DNA from: Geobacter sp. | Lineage (GTDB): Bacteria; Desulfobacterota; Desulfuromonadia; Geobacterales; Geobacteraceae | Assembly (NCBI GenBank): GCA_003574885.1 | Contig: PJFC01000001.1 | Span: 372,001-436,000, forward strand | Length of the DNA stretch: 64,000 nt | Direction: 5' to 3' | Shown: piece by piece, positions 33,385 through 43,227 of the stretch | How the letters are laid out: each line of letters begins with the position of its first letter | Numbering within the stretch: position 1 is the stretch's first letter | Program-made: the position numbers and the translations under genes | The notes under the pieces: generated by a model | Databases searched by the model: none | The model's input: the letters and a program-made list of their open reading frames with translations, nothing else | Told to the model about the DNA's origin: nothing

Positions 33385-34197
33385 ATGGAACAGCAAGTAT
33401 ATCTTCTCTCCGATGCGACGGGAGAAACGGTTGAGCGGGTGGTACGGGCAGCCCTGTCCCAGTTCAAGGACGTGGAGATAAACCTGCACCGGCTGAGCGG
33501 CCTGAGGAGCCATGAGGATATCCTGACTGCAGTGGCCCAGGTGACGGTCCATCCGGGGCTCATCATCTATACTCTGGTCGATCCGGAACTTGCCCAACTC
33601 CTCCGGAACGAAGTAGAGGCCCACGGTTTCGATGCCGTGGATCTCATAAGTCCGCTGTTGTACAAACTGTCGGATATTTTCAAGATGCCTCCCCAGAAGG
33701 TGCCGGGGCTCCTCTACCAGATCAACTCCGAATACCACAAACGGGTGGAGGCGGTGGATTATACGGTCAAGCAGGATGATGGCCAGGAGCTGCGCAGCCT
33801 TCACAAGGCGGACGTTGTCCTTATTGGCGTCTCCAGGACGTCAAAGACTCCCCTGTCCATGTACCTGGCCCACCGGGGATACAAGGTGGCCAATGTCCCG
33901 CTGGTAAAGGGGATTGATCTCCCTTCAGAGCTGTTCGAGGTTCACCAGCACAGGGTAGTGGGACTGACCATCGATCCTAAGCGGTTGGTGGAACTTCGTA
34001 CTGCGAGGCTGCGCAATCTCCACCAGAGCCCGCGCGGCAGCTATGCGGATTACGAGCATGTGGAAGAAGAGCTTAACTGGTGCATGCGGTTATACCGGCA
34101 GCATCCCGAATGGCTGGTCATTGACGTAACGAACAAGTCGGTGGAGGAATCGGCAGCGGAAATACTGAAGCGGATCAGTACCTATTTCAGCTATTGA
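33385..34197 (+). CDS. ppsR: pyruvate,phosphate dikinase / PEP synthase regulatory protein
   Basis: About 270 residues from the ATG at 33385, which has AGAGG five bases upstream; the frame is also open from a GTG at 33364. A PSRP-type bifunctional kinase/pyrophosphorylase (DUF299): [16 protein letters not shown]-loop-like [15 protein letters not shown] and [10 protein letters not shown] are diagnostic. It switches PPDK or PEP synthase on and off through threonine phosphorylation, controlling the pyruvate/PEP branch point. Confidence 0.94.
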   Translation: MEQQVYLLSDATGETVERVVRAALSQFKDVEINLHRLSGLRSHEDILTAVAQVTVHPGLIIYTLVDPELAQLLRNEVEAHGFDAVDLISPLLYKLSDIFKMPPQKVPGLLYQINSEYHKRVEAVDYTVKQDDGQELRSLHKADVVLIGVSRTSKTPLSMYLAHRGYKVANVPLVKGIDLPSELFEVHQHRVVGLTIDPKRLVELRTARLRNLHQSPRGSYADYEHVEEELNWCMRLYRQHPEWLVIDVTNKSVEESAAEILKRISTYFSY

Positions 34198-34249
34198 ACT
34201 ATCCGTAGTTGGGCGTGTAAATAAACAATCAGTCAGAGAGGTGTGAGTC

Positions 34250-34924
34250 ATGAAAATTCTTGTGGTTGAAGATGAGAAGAAGGTATCCAGTTTCATCAAG
34301 CGGGGCCTCGAGGAAGAAAAATATGACGTGGATATTGCCAATGATGGGGAAGAGGGGCTCCGCATGGCCCTTGACAAGGCATATGACCTGATCGTCCTCG
34401 ACTGGATGCTTCCCAAGCGTGACGGTTTAAGCGTGGTAAGGGAAATGCGCGGGAGAAGCACCATGACGCCGGTGCTCATGCTCACGGCCAAGGATTCCGT
34501 TGAGGATATAGTGGCCGGTCTCGATTCCGGTTCTGACGATTATCTCACCAAGCCGTTTGCCTTTGCCGAACTGCTTGCCCGCGTGAGGGCACTGCTCCGC
34601 CGCAGTGAAATGGACCGCGGCGCGGAACTCCGCTTTGCCGACCTGCGCATCGACCCGGTAACGCACAAGGTCTGGCGCAGCGAGAAGGAGATCGACCTCA
34701 CCGCCAAGGAATATGCCCTGCTCGAATATTTCATGCGCAATCCGAACCAGGTGCTGACCCGCACCATGATTGCCGATCACGTTTGGGACTACACCTTTGA
34801 CAGCTTCACCAATATTATTGATGTGTACGTCAATTACCTGCGGAAAAAAATCGACCGTGACGCGGACAAGAAACTTATCCATACGGTGCGAGGGGTTGGC
34901 TACATTCTCAAAGAGGAGGATTGA
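34250..34924 (+). CDS. OmpR-family response regulator
   Basis: 224 residues: a receiver (VVEDEKKVSSFIKRGLEEE, phospho-acceptor in IVLDWMLP near 51, lysine in DDYLTKPF) and an OmpR winged helix (DLTAKEYALLEYFMRN, RKKIDRDADKKLIHTVRGVGY). It resembles the CusR/CopR branch by sequence feel. It stands 4 bases before its kinase and upstream of a DegP protease, suggesting an envelope-stress or metal response. Confidence 0.94.
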   Translation: MKILVVEDEKKVSSFIKRGLEEEKYDVDIANDGEEGLRMALDKAYDLIVLDWMLPKRDGLSVVREMRGRSTMTPVLMLTAKDSVEDIVAGLDSGSDDYLTKPFAFAELLARVRALLRRSEMDRGAELRFADLRIDPVTHKVWRSEKEIDLTAKEYALLEYFMRNPNQVLTRTMIADHVWDYTFDSFTNIIDVYVNYLRKKIDRDADKKLIHTVRGVGYILKEED

Positions 34925-34928
34925 TTAG

Positions 34929-36374
34929 TTGTTCTTCAAATCAATCCGCTTCACGCTTACCCTCTGGTATTCGGTAACGCTTGCCGTAATCCTGATACTG
35001 TTCAGCTCGTTCTTCTACGTGTCCCTTCGGAACCAGCTGTATCAGGAGGCTGACCGGGATCTGCTTGCTATTGCGGAAGCAATAGCAAGCCCCACCTTCG
35101 AACCGTTTTACCGCGGCGTACATTCTGAAATGGATCAGCTCCTGGAGGATTTCATAGGAGACCGGATTGCCGGAAAGTACGTCCGGATTCTGGACCGGAG
35201 GGGAAACCTCCGTGCCTCCACCAGCAATCTTGACGAGATCCGTCTGCCGACGAACAAGCGGTCCCTTGCTGCAGCCGCTGCCAGCAGGATCGTCTACGAA
35301 ACCCACCGCGACAGTGATCGCTATCCCGTCCGGATTATCACCTTTCCGGTCCTTGTCCGGGGTCAACTGGATACCATCATACAGGTAGGTTCATCCTTGG
35401 TGGGGCCGACGGAAATCCTCAACAAGATTCTCCTCATCTTTACCATTTCCATCCCTCTTTCACTGCTTCTGCTGGTGTACGGCGGCTGGTTTCTTGCCGG
35501 CAGGGCGCTCAAGCCTGTCGAGCTGATAACCAGGAGCGCCAGGAGGATCTCTGCGGAAAACCTGAGTCACCGGCTGGATGTGGTAAATCCCCGGGATGAA
35601 ATAGGACGGCTGGCGGAAACATTCAATGCGACACTGGCGAGACTGGAGAATTCATTCAACCGGACCCGCCGTTTTTCCGCAGATGTCTCGCACGAGCTGC
35701 GTACCCCCCTTACCATCCTGCGCGGTGAGATCGAAGTCGGGCTTAAGTGGGCAAAAGAGCCTGACGAGTTCCGCGAGCTTATGAAAAGCAACATGGAAGA
35801 AGTCAACCGCATGTCGCGCATCGTTGAATCGCTCCTCGAGCTGTCCCGGGCTGAGGAGAACGGTTTGTCGCTCAATTTGCAGGAAGTGGAACTTCGTGAA
35901 TTACTACAGGAGCTTATCCATCAATTCAGCACTCTGGCAGCTGAAAAAGGGGTACTGCTTGAATTTGTCGTTGACCGGCCGGCCCGTATCCGGGGGGACC
36001 GGACGCGTCTGCAGCAAGTATTCCTGAACCTTTTAGACAATGCCCTGAAGTACACGGAGAGCGGCAACACTGTGCGGCTTTCCCTTGAGAACGACGAAGC
36101 GTATGCAAAGGTATCGGTCTCCGACAGAGGACAAGGCATTCCGACTGCTGACCTCCCGTATATCTTTGATCGCTTTTACCGGGTCGACGAGGCCCGGAAT
36201 CGCGCCGACGGCGGCAGCGGGCTCGGCCTTTCGCTGGTAAAATCATATACCGAAGCACACGGAGGACGGATAGATGTCGTCAGCGAAGTAGGGAAGGGAA
36301 GCACGTTCACGGTCTTTCTCCCGCTTATTGACAGCTCCGCTGCGGGAATTTCAGCCGAGGTTGACAATCAATAA
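34929..36374 (+). CDS. membrane sensor histidine kinase
   Basis: 481 residues from a TTG start with GAGGAGG just upstream. Two membrane segments (about 8-30 and 165-185) bracket a periplasmic sensor of about 130 residues. A HAMP domain, H-box FSADVSHELRTPLTILRGE near 254 and an HATPase (NLLDNALKY, DRGQGIP, GSGLGLSLV) follow. Partner of the preceding regulator. The following degP is likely a target or part of the same operon. Confidence 0.94.
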   Translation: MFFKSIRFTLTLWYSVTLAVILILFSSFFYVSLRNQLYQEADRDLLAIAEAIASPTFEPFYRGVHSEMDQLLEDFIGDRIAGKYVRILDRRGNLRASTSNLDEIRLPTNKRSLAAAAASRIVYETHRDSDRYPVRIITFPVLVRGQLDTIIQVGSSLVGPTEILNKILLIFTISIPLSLLLLVYGGWFLAGRALKPVELITRSARRISAENLSHRLDVVNPRDEIGRLAETFNATLARLENSFNRTRRFSADVSHELRTPLTILRGEIEVGLKWAKEPDEFRELMKSNMEEVNRMSRIVESLLELSRAEENGLSLNLQEVELRELLQELIHQFSTLAAEKGVLLEFVVDRPARIRGDRTRLQQVFLNLLDNALKYTESGNTVRLSLENDEAYAKVSVSDRGQGIPTADLPYIFDRFYRVDEARNRADGGSGLGLSLVKSYTEAHGGRIDVVSEVGKGSTFTVFLPLIDSSAAGISAEVDNQ

Positions 36375-36418
36375 CGACGGCATTAAATTATGGGGGATAT
36401 CTGAAAAGAGGAGGCCCC

Positions 36419-37822
36419 ATGAAAAACGTACTCGTGAATTGTGGAAAGCTGTTTCTTCCGGTCTTTTTCATTGCGATGCTGATGAACGGAACTGCATTCG
36501 CCAAAGCGGTAGTGCCCGACTTTGTCGAACTGGCCGGGAAGCTGAAACCGACGGTGGTCAATATAAGCACCGCCAAGGTCATTACGCCCCAGAAACGCCT
36601 TAAGCGTCCCTCCCCCACTCCTTACGGAACCGATCCCTTCGAGGATTTCTTTGAACGATTTTTCGAGGAGATGCCCCAGCGCCCCCACAAAGAGCGCAGT
36701 CTTGGGTCAGGGTTCATCATCAGTGAAGATGGCTATATTCTCACCAATAATCACGTTGTTGCAGGAGCAAACGAGATCAAGGTAAAACTTGCCGACGGCA
36801 AGGAATACATGGGTGAGATCAAGGGGGCGGACGAAAAGCTGGACCTTGCACTTATCAAGATCACTGCCAAGGAAAAACTGCCTGCAGCTTCTCTGGGGGA
36901 CAGCGATGCCATACGGGTTGGCGAGTGGGCGATGGCGATCGGCAATCCCTTCGGACTTGCCGAGACCGTTACGGCGGGCATCATCAGCGCCAAGGGGCGG
37001 GTCATAGGGAGCGGTCCTTACGACGACTTCATTCAGACCGATGCATCCATTAATCCCGGAAATTCTGGCGGTCCCCTCTTTAATGCCCGGGGCGAGGTCA
37101 TCGGGATCAACACCGCCATCGTTGCTGGGGGGCAGGGGATTGGTTTTGCCATCCCCGTCAATATGGCCAAGAGTATTATCCCCCAGTTACGGGATACCGG
37201 GCGGGTTACCCGCGGGTGGCTCGGAGTTTCTATCCAGCCCATAACTCCAGAACTGGCCCAGTCCTTTGGACTGCCTGATGCGGAGAGTGGAGCACTTGTC
37301 GCTGACGTAGTAAAGGAAAGCCCTGCTGCCAAAGCTGGAGTAAAGACGGGTGACATCATCCTCGAGTTTAACGGTAAACAGGTCCATGAAACGAATGAAC
37401 TTCCACGGCTTGTAGCCGTGACGCCAGCGGGGAAAAAGGTCCCTCTCAAGGTGTTGCGCGACGGGAAGCAGCTGGAGCTTAACGCCGTCATAGAACAACT
37501 CAAGGATGGTGCTTCTGCTGAAAGTCAGCCTCATGGAGCTGACGTTCTTGGTATAACGGTTCGGGATCTCACGAAAGAATTTGCCACACAGTTTGGCTTG
37601 CCGGATGTCAAAGGGGTCGTCGTAACGGATGTCAAAGCGGGAAGCGTGGCGGAAGAAGCGGGAATCGTAAAGGGTGACATCGTCCGGGAAGTTGACGGGA
37701 TAAAGGTTTCGACAGTGGCGGATTTCGAGAAGGCCGTGGCTGCTCACAAGAAAGGAGCACTCATGCGCCTGCTCCTGCGCCGCGGAGATATGTCGCTGTT
37801 CGTCGCGATGAAAGTCGGGTGA
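36419..37822 (+). CDS. degP: DegP/HtrA-family periplasmic serine protease
   Basis: 467 residues: a signal peptide (VFFIAMLMNGTAFA), a trypsin-like domain with His in TNNHVVAGANEI, Asp in EKLDLALIKI and Ser in NPGNSGGPLF, and two PDZ domains (GWLGVSIQ..., about 270-360, and DVLGITVRDL..., about 375-465). It degrades or refolds damaged envelope proteins. The linker between the first strand and the catalytic His is rich in F, P and R. RBS AGGAGG. Terminator just downstream. Confidence 0.95.
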   Translation: MKNVLVNCGKLFLPVFFIAMLMNGTAFAKAVVPDFVELAGKLKPTVVNISTAKVITPQKRLKRPSPTPYGTDPFEDFFERFFEEMPQRPHKERSLGSGFIISEDGYILTNNHVVAGANEIKVKLADGKEYMGEIKGADEKLDLALIKITAKEKLPAASLGDSDAIRVGEWAMAIGNPFGLAETVTAGIISAKGRVIGSGPYDDFIQTDASINPGNSGGPLFNARGEVIGINTAIVAGGQGIGFAIPVNMAKSIIPQLRDTGRVTRGWLGVSIQPITPELAQSFGLPDAESGALVADVVKESPAAKAGVKTGDIILEFNGKQVHETNELPRLVAVTPAGKKVPLKVLRDGKQLELNAVIEQLKDGASAESQPHGADVLGITVRDLTKEFATQFGLPDVKGVVVTDVKAGSVAEEAGIVKGDIVREVDGIKVSTVADFEKAVAAHKKGALMRLLLRRGDMSLFVAMKVG

Positions 37823-37846
37823 TCCTTAGGTAGTGAATGGTGCATC

Positions 37847-37877
37847 GAGGTCGTCAGATATGACGGCCTCTTTTTTT
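37847..37877 (+). terminator. rho-independent terminator after degP
   Basis: GAGGTCGTCA pairs with TGACGGCCTC across GATA with one mismatch, followed by TTTTTTT. Confidence 0.88.
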
Positions 37878-37882
37878 ACCGT

Positions 37883-38596
37883 TCAAAAGGTGAGATCGAG
37901 AAAAGCTAAGAGGCGCTCAAGAGAGGAATTGACAACCTGCTCCTCCCGGACACCCGCACATTCAAGCACCTCAATTGCCGCCGAGAACTCCCCCACACCC
38001 TGTGCGATGTGTGCGTCGCTGCCGACAATCACCGGTGCGCCTGTACGTGCAATGAGCTCAGCAAGGGATTCGCAGTTGGGTCGGCTCCCCTTGCGGCTGA
38101 TGACAAACGAGGAATTGTTGATTTCCAGGGCTGTGCCTGTCTGGCGGGCGGCCTCGACGACCATTTCGTAATTGAGGGGGAAGATGGGGTTGCCGGGGTG
38201 AGAGATGGCCTTTACCCGGGGATTGGCCATTGCCTTGATAACGGCGGACGTGTTACCGTCGGATCCCAATCCGTCCATGCCGCATCCCTCGTGGAGGCCC
38301 GCCATAACGAAATCGAGCCTCTGGAGGTACTCTTCAGGAAGGTCGAGGGTGCCGTCGGGGTCGATTATGTTGGCTTCCACACCGGTCAGAATGCGTACTC
38401 CCCCGATGGTTTGGGGAAAGAAGCGCATGGCGCCGAAATGGTAGAGATGGGGTCCTCCTGGAATGGCCGGTCCATGGTCGGTTACTGCCAGAGCCAGGAG
38501 TCCCTTGCGGGCCGCCTCCTGGGCCAGCTCGTTGACCGTGGAATAGGCGTGCCCTGATGCTATGGTGTGGGTGTGCATGTCGGCGACAATCTGCAT
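37883..38596 (-). CDS. PHP-domain phosphoesterase (YcdX-like)
   Basis: 237 residues. The PHP metal-site motifs DMHTHTIASGHAYST, VTDHGPAIPG, GVEANI, GLHEG, ISHPGNP and GSDAHIA are all present in order, as in the YcdX subgroup of trinuclear zinc phosphatases. Physiological substrate unknown. Divergent from pepA with 65 bases between. Confidence 0.9.
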   Translation of the reverse strand: MQIVADMHTHTIASGHAYSTVNELAQEAARKGLLALAVTDHGPAIPGGPHLYHFGAMRFFPQTIGGVRILTGVEANIIDPDGTLDLPEEYLQRLDFVMAGLHEGCGMDGLGSDGNTSAVIKAMANPRVKAISHPGNPIFPLNYEMVVEAARQTGTALEINNSSFVISRKGSRPNCESLAELIARTGAPVIVGSDAHIAQGVGEFSAAIEVLECAGVREEQVVNSSLERLLAFLDLTF

Positions 38597-38661
38597 GAAT
38601 TTCTAACCTTTTATTGTGTTTATTGGCTACTGTAGCACAACCTGTATCCGGAGGTCCAGTA

Positions 38662-40146
38662 ATGCACATTTCGTTGGAGGTGGGAGATTATCTGAAACAC
38701 TCCTGTCCAGTTCTGGCGGTGGGATGTTTTGAGGAAGATGGGGATCTGGAATGGATTACCAGGCTGGACCGAGCAATGGAGGGGAGACTCCTTCCTCTCT
38801 GCCGGCAGGAGGATTTTGCCGGCAAGCTCGACAAGACCAAGATGGTGCATAGCCTGGGCCGACTGCCGGCCGAACGAATCCTCCTGATCGGTCTGGGGAA
38901 ACGGAAGGATTTTACCGTAGAGCGCTTGCGGCGAGCCTCAGGAACAATGGTGCAGGTGTTGAAGAAGGCCAGACTTGAGCGCGGGAGCAGTCTGCTTCAC
39001 AGTGCTGCCGGCGACGACACGGATAAGATCCGGGCGGTTGCGGAAGGAGCGTTGCTCGGCAGTTATGAGTTCTCTCAGTACAAAACTGCCTCAGGTGAGG
39101 AGAGTGCTGTCGCCGAACTGACCTTCCTCTGTCATGACAAAAACGTAAGGACGAAGGTTGAGTCGTTTGTCGCTGAAGCCATCTGCGTCTGCGAGGCGAC
39201 CTTCTTTGCGAGGGACCTGGTTTCCCAGCCGGGTAACGTCGCAACCCCTGCCTACCTTGCGGATAAGGGACTGGAGATGGCAGCCGGGTATGGTATCGCG
39301 TGCCGGGCCCTGGAGCGGGATGAGCTGGAACGTCTTGGCATGGGAGCGATGCTGGCAGTAAGTCGCGGGTCCCATGAACCACCCCGGTTCATAACCCTCG
39401 AATACCGGAGTGGGAAGGTGAAGAGTCGTCCCATCGTTCTGGTGGGGAAGGGGGTCACCTTTGATTCAGGGGGGATATCACTCAAGCCTAGGGCTGGAAT
39501 GGAGCGGATGAAAGACGACATGGCTGGTGCCGCCGCCGTGCTCGGTACGCTCAAGGCCGCTGCCGCGCTGCGCCTCCCCCTGCACCTTGTGGGGCTGGTG
39601 CCTGCTGCCGAAAATCTTCCGGGTGGTTCGGCGTACAAGCCTGGTGACGTGGTGACAGCCATGTCGGGCAAGACCATCGAAATTGTCAATACCGATGCAG
39701 AAGGACGGCTGCTCCTCTGTGATGCCCTTTACTATGCACAGCGTTATCACCCCGCCGCGATCATCGACGTGGCAACCCTGACCGGGGCCTGTGTCGTCGC
39801 ACTTGGCAATGTCGCTACCGGCCTGATGGGGAACAACAGCGGCCTGAAGCGGGCTTTGACGAGGGCCGGCGAGGCGAGCGGCGAGCGGCTATGGGAACTC
39901 CCTCTCTGGGAAGAGTATGGCGAGCTGATGAAGAGCGATATCGCTGACCTGAAAAACGCAGGCGGTCCAACGGCCGGCACCATCTCCGCTGGCTGGTTCC
40001 TGCAGCAGTTTGTGGGGAGATCGCACTGGGCGCATCTGGACATTGCGGGCACCGCCTGGGAGGAGAAGGGGCAACCCCACATACCTAAGGGCGCGACGGG
40101 TGTCGGGGTGAGATTGCTGATCGAATACCTTCGTTCTATCTGTTAA
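38662..40146 (+). CDS. pepA: leucyl aminopeptidase (cytosol aminopeptidase, M17)
   Basis: About 494 residues from the ATG at 38662, which has GGAGG; an upstream ATG at 38614 would add 16 unlikely residues. The catalytic domain has VGKGVTFDSGGISLKP, the family signature NTDAEGRLLL, and the bicarbonate/metal region TLTGACVVALG. The enzyme removes N-terminal residues from peptides; some PepA proteins also bind DNA. Two-way terminator downstream. Confidence 0.95.
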   Translation: MHISLEVGDYLKHSCPVLAVGCFEEDGDLEWITRLDRAMEGRLLPLCRQEDFAGKLDKTKMVHSLGRLPAERILLIGLGKRKDFTVERLRRASGTMVQVLKKARLERGSSLLHSAAGDDTDKIRAVAEGALLGSYEFSQYKTASGEESAVAELTFLCHDKNVRTKVESFVAEAICVCEATFFARDLVSQPGNVATPAYLADKGLEMAAGYGIACRALERDELERLGMGAMLAVSRGSHEPPRFITLEYRSGKVKSRPIVLVGKGVTFDSGGISLKPRAGMERMKDDMAGAAAVLGTLKAAAALRLPLHLVGLVPAAENLPGGSAYKPGDVVTAMSGKTIEIVNTDAEGRLLLCDALYYAQRYHPAAIIDVATLTGACVVALGNVATGLMGNNSGLKRALTRAGEASGERLWELPLWEEYGELMKSDIADLKNAGGPTAGTISAGWFLQQFVGRSHWAHLDIAGTAWEEKGQPHIPKGATGVGVRLLIEYLRSIC

Positions 40147-40167
40147 TGCCAGGGAAGAATTGCAGAT

Positions 40168-40201
40168 AAAAAAAGGTGTGTCTTGCGACACACCTTTTTT
40201 T
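40168..40201. terminator. bidirectional rho-independent terminator
   Basis: A perfect 15-base stem AAAAAAAGGTGTGTC/GACACACCTTTTTTT with loop TTGC between convergent pepA and atpE, with T tracts on both strands. Confidence 0.95.
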
Positions 40202-40221
40202 ATGGTGACTGGTAAAGCGGA

Positions 40222-40497
40222 TTACTTGGCGACGGTTTCTGCCAGCTTGAGGGCGATGTCTTTGTAGGGGTTGGCGAACAGGATGATGAGACATACGACC
40301 AAAGCATAGATGGCGAGAGACTCGATCATGGCGAGACCGATCATCATGGTGGTGAGGATCTTGCCGGAAGCGCCCGGGTTACGGGAAACGCCTTCTACCG
40401 CGCTCTTGACGGCAAGCCCCTGACCGATACCGGTTCCGAGGGTGCCCAGTGCCATGCCGATACCGGCGGCGAGTACGCACATAGTGAAAAAACTCAT
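40222..40497 (-). CDS. atpE: ATP synthase F0 subunit c
   Basis: 91 residues, two membrane helices. The ion-carrying carboxylate is E59 in MIESLAIYALVV. Helix 1 carries GTGIGQGLAV with Q26, and E59 is followed by S60. Q26 and E59 are 33 residues apart, the same as Q32 and E65 in the sodium enzyme of Ilyobacter tartaricus, but the third residue after the carboxylate (T67 there) is L61. Last gene of the leftward atpZ-I-B-E operon. The F1 genes are not in the window. Confidence 0.96.
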   Translation of the reverse strand: MSFFTMCVLAAGIGMALGTLGTGIGQGLAVKSAVEGVSRNPGASGKILTTMMIGLAMIESLAIYALVVCLIILFANPYKDIALKLAETVAK

Positions 40498-40551
40498 TGT
40501 TGATTCCTCCTTTCGTGAAATATCTCCTAAATAGTATAGGAAGTCGAATTC

Positions 40552-41244
40552 TTAATGGGCTTCCTCAAGGGAGCCCTGGATGTAGATCATGGCCAGGAGC
40601 ATGAAGACGAAGGCCTGGATGAAGGAAACAAGCACCCCCATGACCATCATGGGGAGGGGCACCAGGAACGGAACGAGCCCGAAGAAGATCATGAGTACAA
40701 GCTCGTGGCCGTTCATATTGCCGAAGAGCCGAAGGGAAAGGGATATGGGGCGGCTGAGATGGCCGATGACCTCGATGAAGAACATGATCGGCGCCAGCCA
40801 CCAGATCGGCCCCATGAAATGCTTGAGATAGTGGAAGCCGTGCTCTTTCACCCCGACAATGTGCGTGGAGAGGAAGACGATAATAGCGCAGGCGGCAGTG
40901 GTGTTCAGGTTGGCGGTCGGCGGATAGAAGCCGGGGACCAGACCGATCAGGTTTGAGACGAGGACGAAGATGGCGATGGTCGCGATGAGCGGAAAGTAGG
41001 GGCGCCCATGTTCTCCCATGGTCTCCACTACCATGTTCTCGATGCCGCTGACGATGACTTCCATGAAGTTCTGAAGCTTGCCGGGAACGGTTTTCAGCCC
41101 CTTGGTGGCGAGCAGGGAAACAATCAGCAGGAGGGCCATGACCAGCCAGGTATAGGCGATGGCATCGGCGCCGGCCTCGGAAATGTGGAGCGACTCCACA
41201 AGGAGTTCTCTGAGGAACTGCAAAAACAGTAACGGATGAACCAT
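40552..41244 (-). CDS. atpB: ATP synthase F0 subunit a
   Basis: 230 residues, polytopic. The essential arginine lies in [16 protein letters not shown], and the final helix is [16 protein letters not shown]. Subunit a forms the half-channels through which ions reach the c ring. It lies between atpI and atpE, 3 bases after the former. Confidence 0.95.
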   Translation of the reverse strand: MVHPLLFLQFLRELLVESLHISEAGADAIAYTWLVMALLLIVSLLATKGLKTVPGKLQNFMEVIVSGIENMVVETMGEHGRPYFPLIATIAIFVLVSNLIGLVPGFYPPTANLNTTAACAIIVFLSTHIVGVKEHGFHYLKHFMGPIWWLAPIMFFIEVIGHLSRPISLSLRLFGNMNGHELVLMIFFGLVPFLVPLPMMVMGVLVSFIQAFVFMLLAMIYIQGSLEEAH

Positions 41245-41247
41245 GGA

Positions 41248-41634
41248 CTACTCTCCTTTTGTGTTCAGCGTATAGAGCGCAAGTGCGGTTATGGTCATGA
41301 CCAGGATCGACAGTCCGAGGAGAAGGCCACGTATGTCAACGCCGATTTTTACAATGAGCAGGTATATCAGGGAACCGATCACCGTGAGCCGAAGCAGGTA
41401 CCGCAGGATGGCGAAGCGTTCGGGGCTCTCTTGCTGGCGGTAGAGCACACGCTGCATGATGCTCAGTAACCAGTAGTAGTTGCCGATTGCGATCAAGCCA
41501 CCCGCCAACACACCTCCGGCGAACCTGAGTGAGCCGATGCAGGCACCGCCAACGGTCAGTGCGGCAAGCAGACACCAACTGCCGGTGGCAATGACGGTGC
41601 AGTGGTCAAGCTCCTTTATCGTCACTACGGTCAT
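41248..41634 (-). CDS. atpI: ATP synthase I-type assembly protein
   Basis: 128 residues with four predicted membrane helices and the short loop RVLYRQQESPERFAILRYLLRL, as in the F0-associated I proteins that help c-ring assembly or Mg2+ handling. It overlaps atpZ by 29 bases and abuts atpB. Confidence 0.8.
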   Translation of the reverse strand: MTVVTIKELDHCTVIATGSWCLLAALTVGGACIGSLRFAGGVLAGGLIAIGNYYWLLSIMQRVLYRQQESPERFAILRYLLRLTVIGSLIYLLIVKIGVDIRGLLLGLSILVMTITALALYTLNTKGE

Positions 41635-41851
41635 TTCTGTGAATTTCTTTGCCTGCGATGATGTATATGTTCCTGAAGCCCGCAGCTATGCCGATAAAAA
41701 GAAAAATAAAGAAAAACCATGGGTTGGTTCCGAGCCATTTGTCCAGCTGCAGTCCGACGAAAACTCCGATGGCAATGGCCAGCGCCACGGAGATTCCCAT
41801 GCTCGACACCATTCCCATCGTCTTTATCAGGCTCTTAGTATCTTTCTCCAT
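41606..41851 (-). CDS. atpZ: AtpZ/AtpI-family small membrane protein
   Basis: About 81 residues from the ATG at 41851 (the frame also opens at 41902). Two hydrophobic helices: SSMGISVALAIAIGVFVGLQL and PWFFFIFLFIGIAAGF, joined by DKWLGTN, the AtpZ pattern. First gene of the F0 operon. Confidence 0.82.
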   Translation of the reverse strand: MEKDTKSLIKTMGMVSSMGISVALAIAIGVFVGLQLDKWLGTNPWFFFIFLFIGIAAGFRNIYIIAGKEIHRNDRSDDKGA

Positions 41852-41943
41852 GTTAGGAACCTGACATTGAAGGTACGGTGAAAAACCCAAGCTTAATAGC
41901 ACATCGACAGAGTTGTGTCAATCTTCTATTTGCTGAAGTTGGG

Positions 41944-43227
41944 CTACAGAGCCTTGAATGCCTTGCGGGCCGCCGCAATAGTCCTGTCCAGATCGGAATC
42001 GGTGTGGGCTGCGGAAACAAAAGCGGTTTCAAACTGGGAGGGAGCCAGGTAAATCCCCTCTTCCAGCATAGCGCGGAAATAGGTTGCAAAGGCCTTCGTG
42101 TCACATTGGGCGGCAGTCGTCCAGTCGTGGACCTCACCCCGCGTGAAAAAGGCACAGAACATGCTCCCGACGCGGGTTGAGTAAATCGGGTAGCCGGCGT
42201 CTTTGGCTGCCTGAGCGATGCCGGCCGAGAGGCAGGCGCTCTTTTCCTCCAGCTTCCGGTAGAAGCCATCCTCCTGGAGCAATCGCAGGGTGGTAATGCC
42301 GGCGGTCATGGCGAGGGGATTACCGGAGAGAGTTCCAGCCTGATAAACGCCGCCGGATGGGGAGAGGAGTTGCATGATATCCGACCGGCCGCCAAAGGCG
42401 CCGACGGGAAGTCCTCCGCCGATTATCTTCCCCAGGGTTGTCATGTCGGGGGTAACGCCATAGAGTGCCTGTGCGCCGCCATAGGCAACCCGGAAACCGG
42501 ACATGACCTCGTCGAAGATGAGAACGATTCCCTCGTTGGTGCAGATGTCCCGCAGTCCTTCCAGGAAGCCTTCCCGAGGTGGGACGGTTCCCATGTTGCC
42601 GGCGACCGGTTCTACAATGATACAGGCAACCTCACCGCTGTTTTCGGCGACGAGGGTACGCACTGATTCCAGATCGTTGTAAGTTGCAGTCAGTGTAAGC
42701 TTGGCGAAGTCCTTCGGTACGCCGGGGGAGTCAGGAACGCCAAAAGTGGCGGCGCCTGACCCTGCCTTGACCAGCAGGGCATCGGCGTGACCGTGGTAGC
42801 AACCGGAGAATTTCAGTATCTTGTCGCGGCCAGTATACCCACGGGCAAGACGGATCGCACTCATGGTTGCCTCGGTGCCAGAACTTACCATACGCACCAT
42901 GTCAATGGATGGTACGGCCTTGATGACCATTTCAGCCAGGGTGATCTCAAGCTCTGTCGGCGCCCCGAAGCTGCTGCCGTTCTCGACGGCGGACCTCACG
43001 GCGGTGACAACATCGGGATGGCAATGCCCCAGGATCATTGGACCCCAGGAGCCGACATAATCTATATATTCGTTGTCGTCCTCGTCATAAATCCTGGGCC
43101 CGTTGGCTTTTTTTATGAAAAGGGGGTCGATGCCGACGGACTTAAAGGCGCGTACCGGGCTGTTGACACCTCCGGGAATAAATTTCAGGGCCTGTTCAAA
43201 CAACTGAAGCGAACGTCCGTTTTTCAT
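41944..43227 (-). CDS. hemL: glutamate-1-semialdehyde 2,1-aminomutase
   Basis: About 427 residues from the ATG at 43227, behind GAGGTG. Class III aminotransferase fold with [15 protein letters not shown], the [16 protein letters not shown] loop, DEVMSGFR and PLP-lysine in [18 protein letters not shown]. It makes 5-aminolevulinate in the C5 route to haem, which fits the heavy cytochrome demand of this group. The upstream ATG at 43287 adds 20 basic residues and is unlikely. Confidence 0.95.
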   Translation of the reverse strand: MKNGRSLQLFEQALKFIPGGVNSPVRAFKSVGIDPLFIKKANGPRIYDEDDNEYIDYVGSWGPMILGHCHPDVVTAVRSAVENGSSFGAPTELEITLAEMVIKAVPSIDMVRMVSSGTEATMSAIRLARGYTGRDKILKFSGCYHGHADALLVKAGSGAATFGVPDSPGVPKDFAKLTLTATYNDLESVRTLVAENSGEVACIIVEPVAGNMGTVPPREGFLEGLRDICTNEGIVLIFDEVMSGFRVAYGGAQALYGVTPDMTTLGKIIGGGLPVGAFGGRSDIMQLLSPSGGVYQAGTLSGNPLAMTAGITTLRLLQEDGFYRKLEEKSACLSAGIAQAAKDAGYPIYSTRVGSMFCAFFTRGEVHDWTTAAQCDTKAFATYFRAMLEEGIYLAPSQFETAFVSAAHTDSDLDRTIAAARKAFKAL

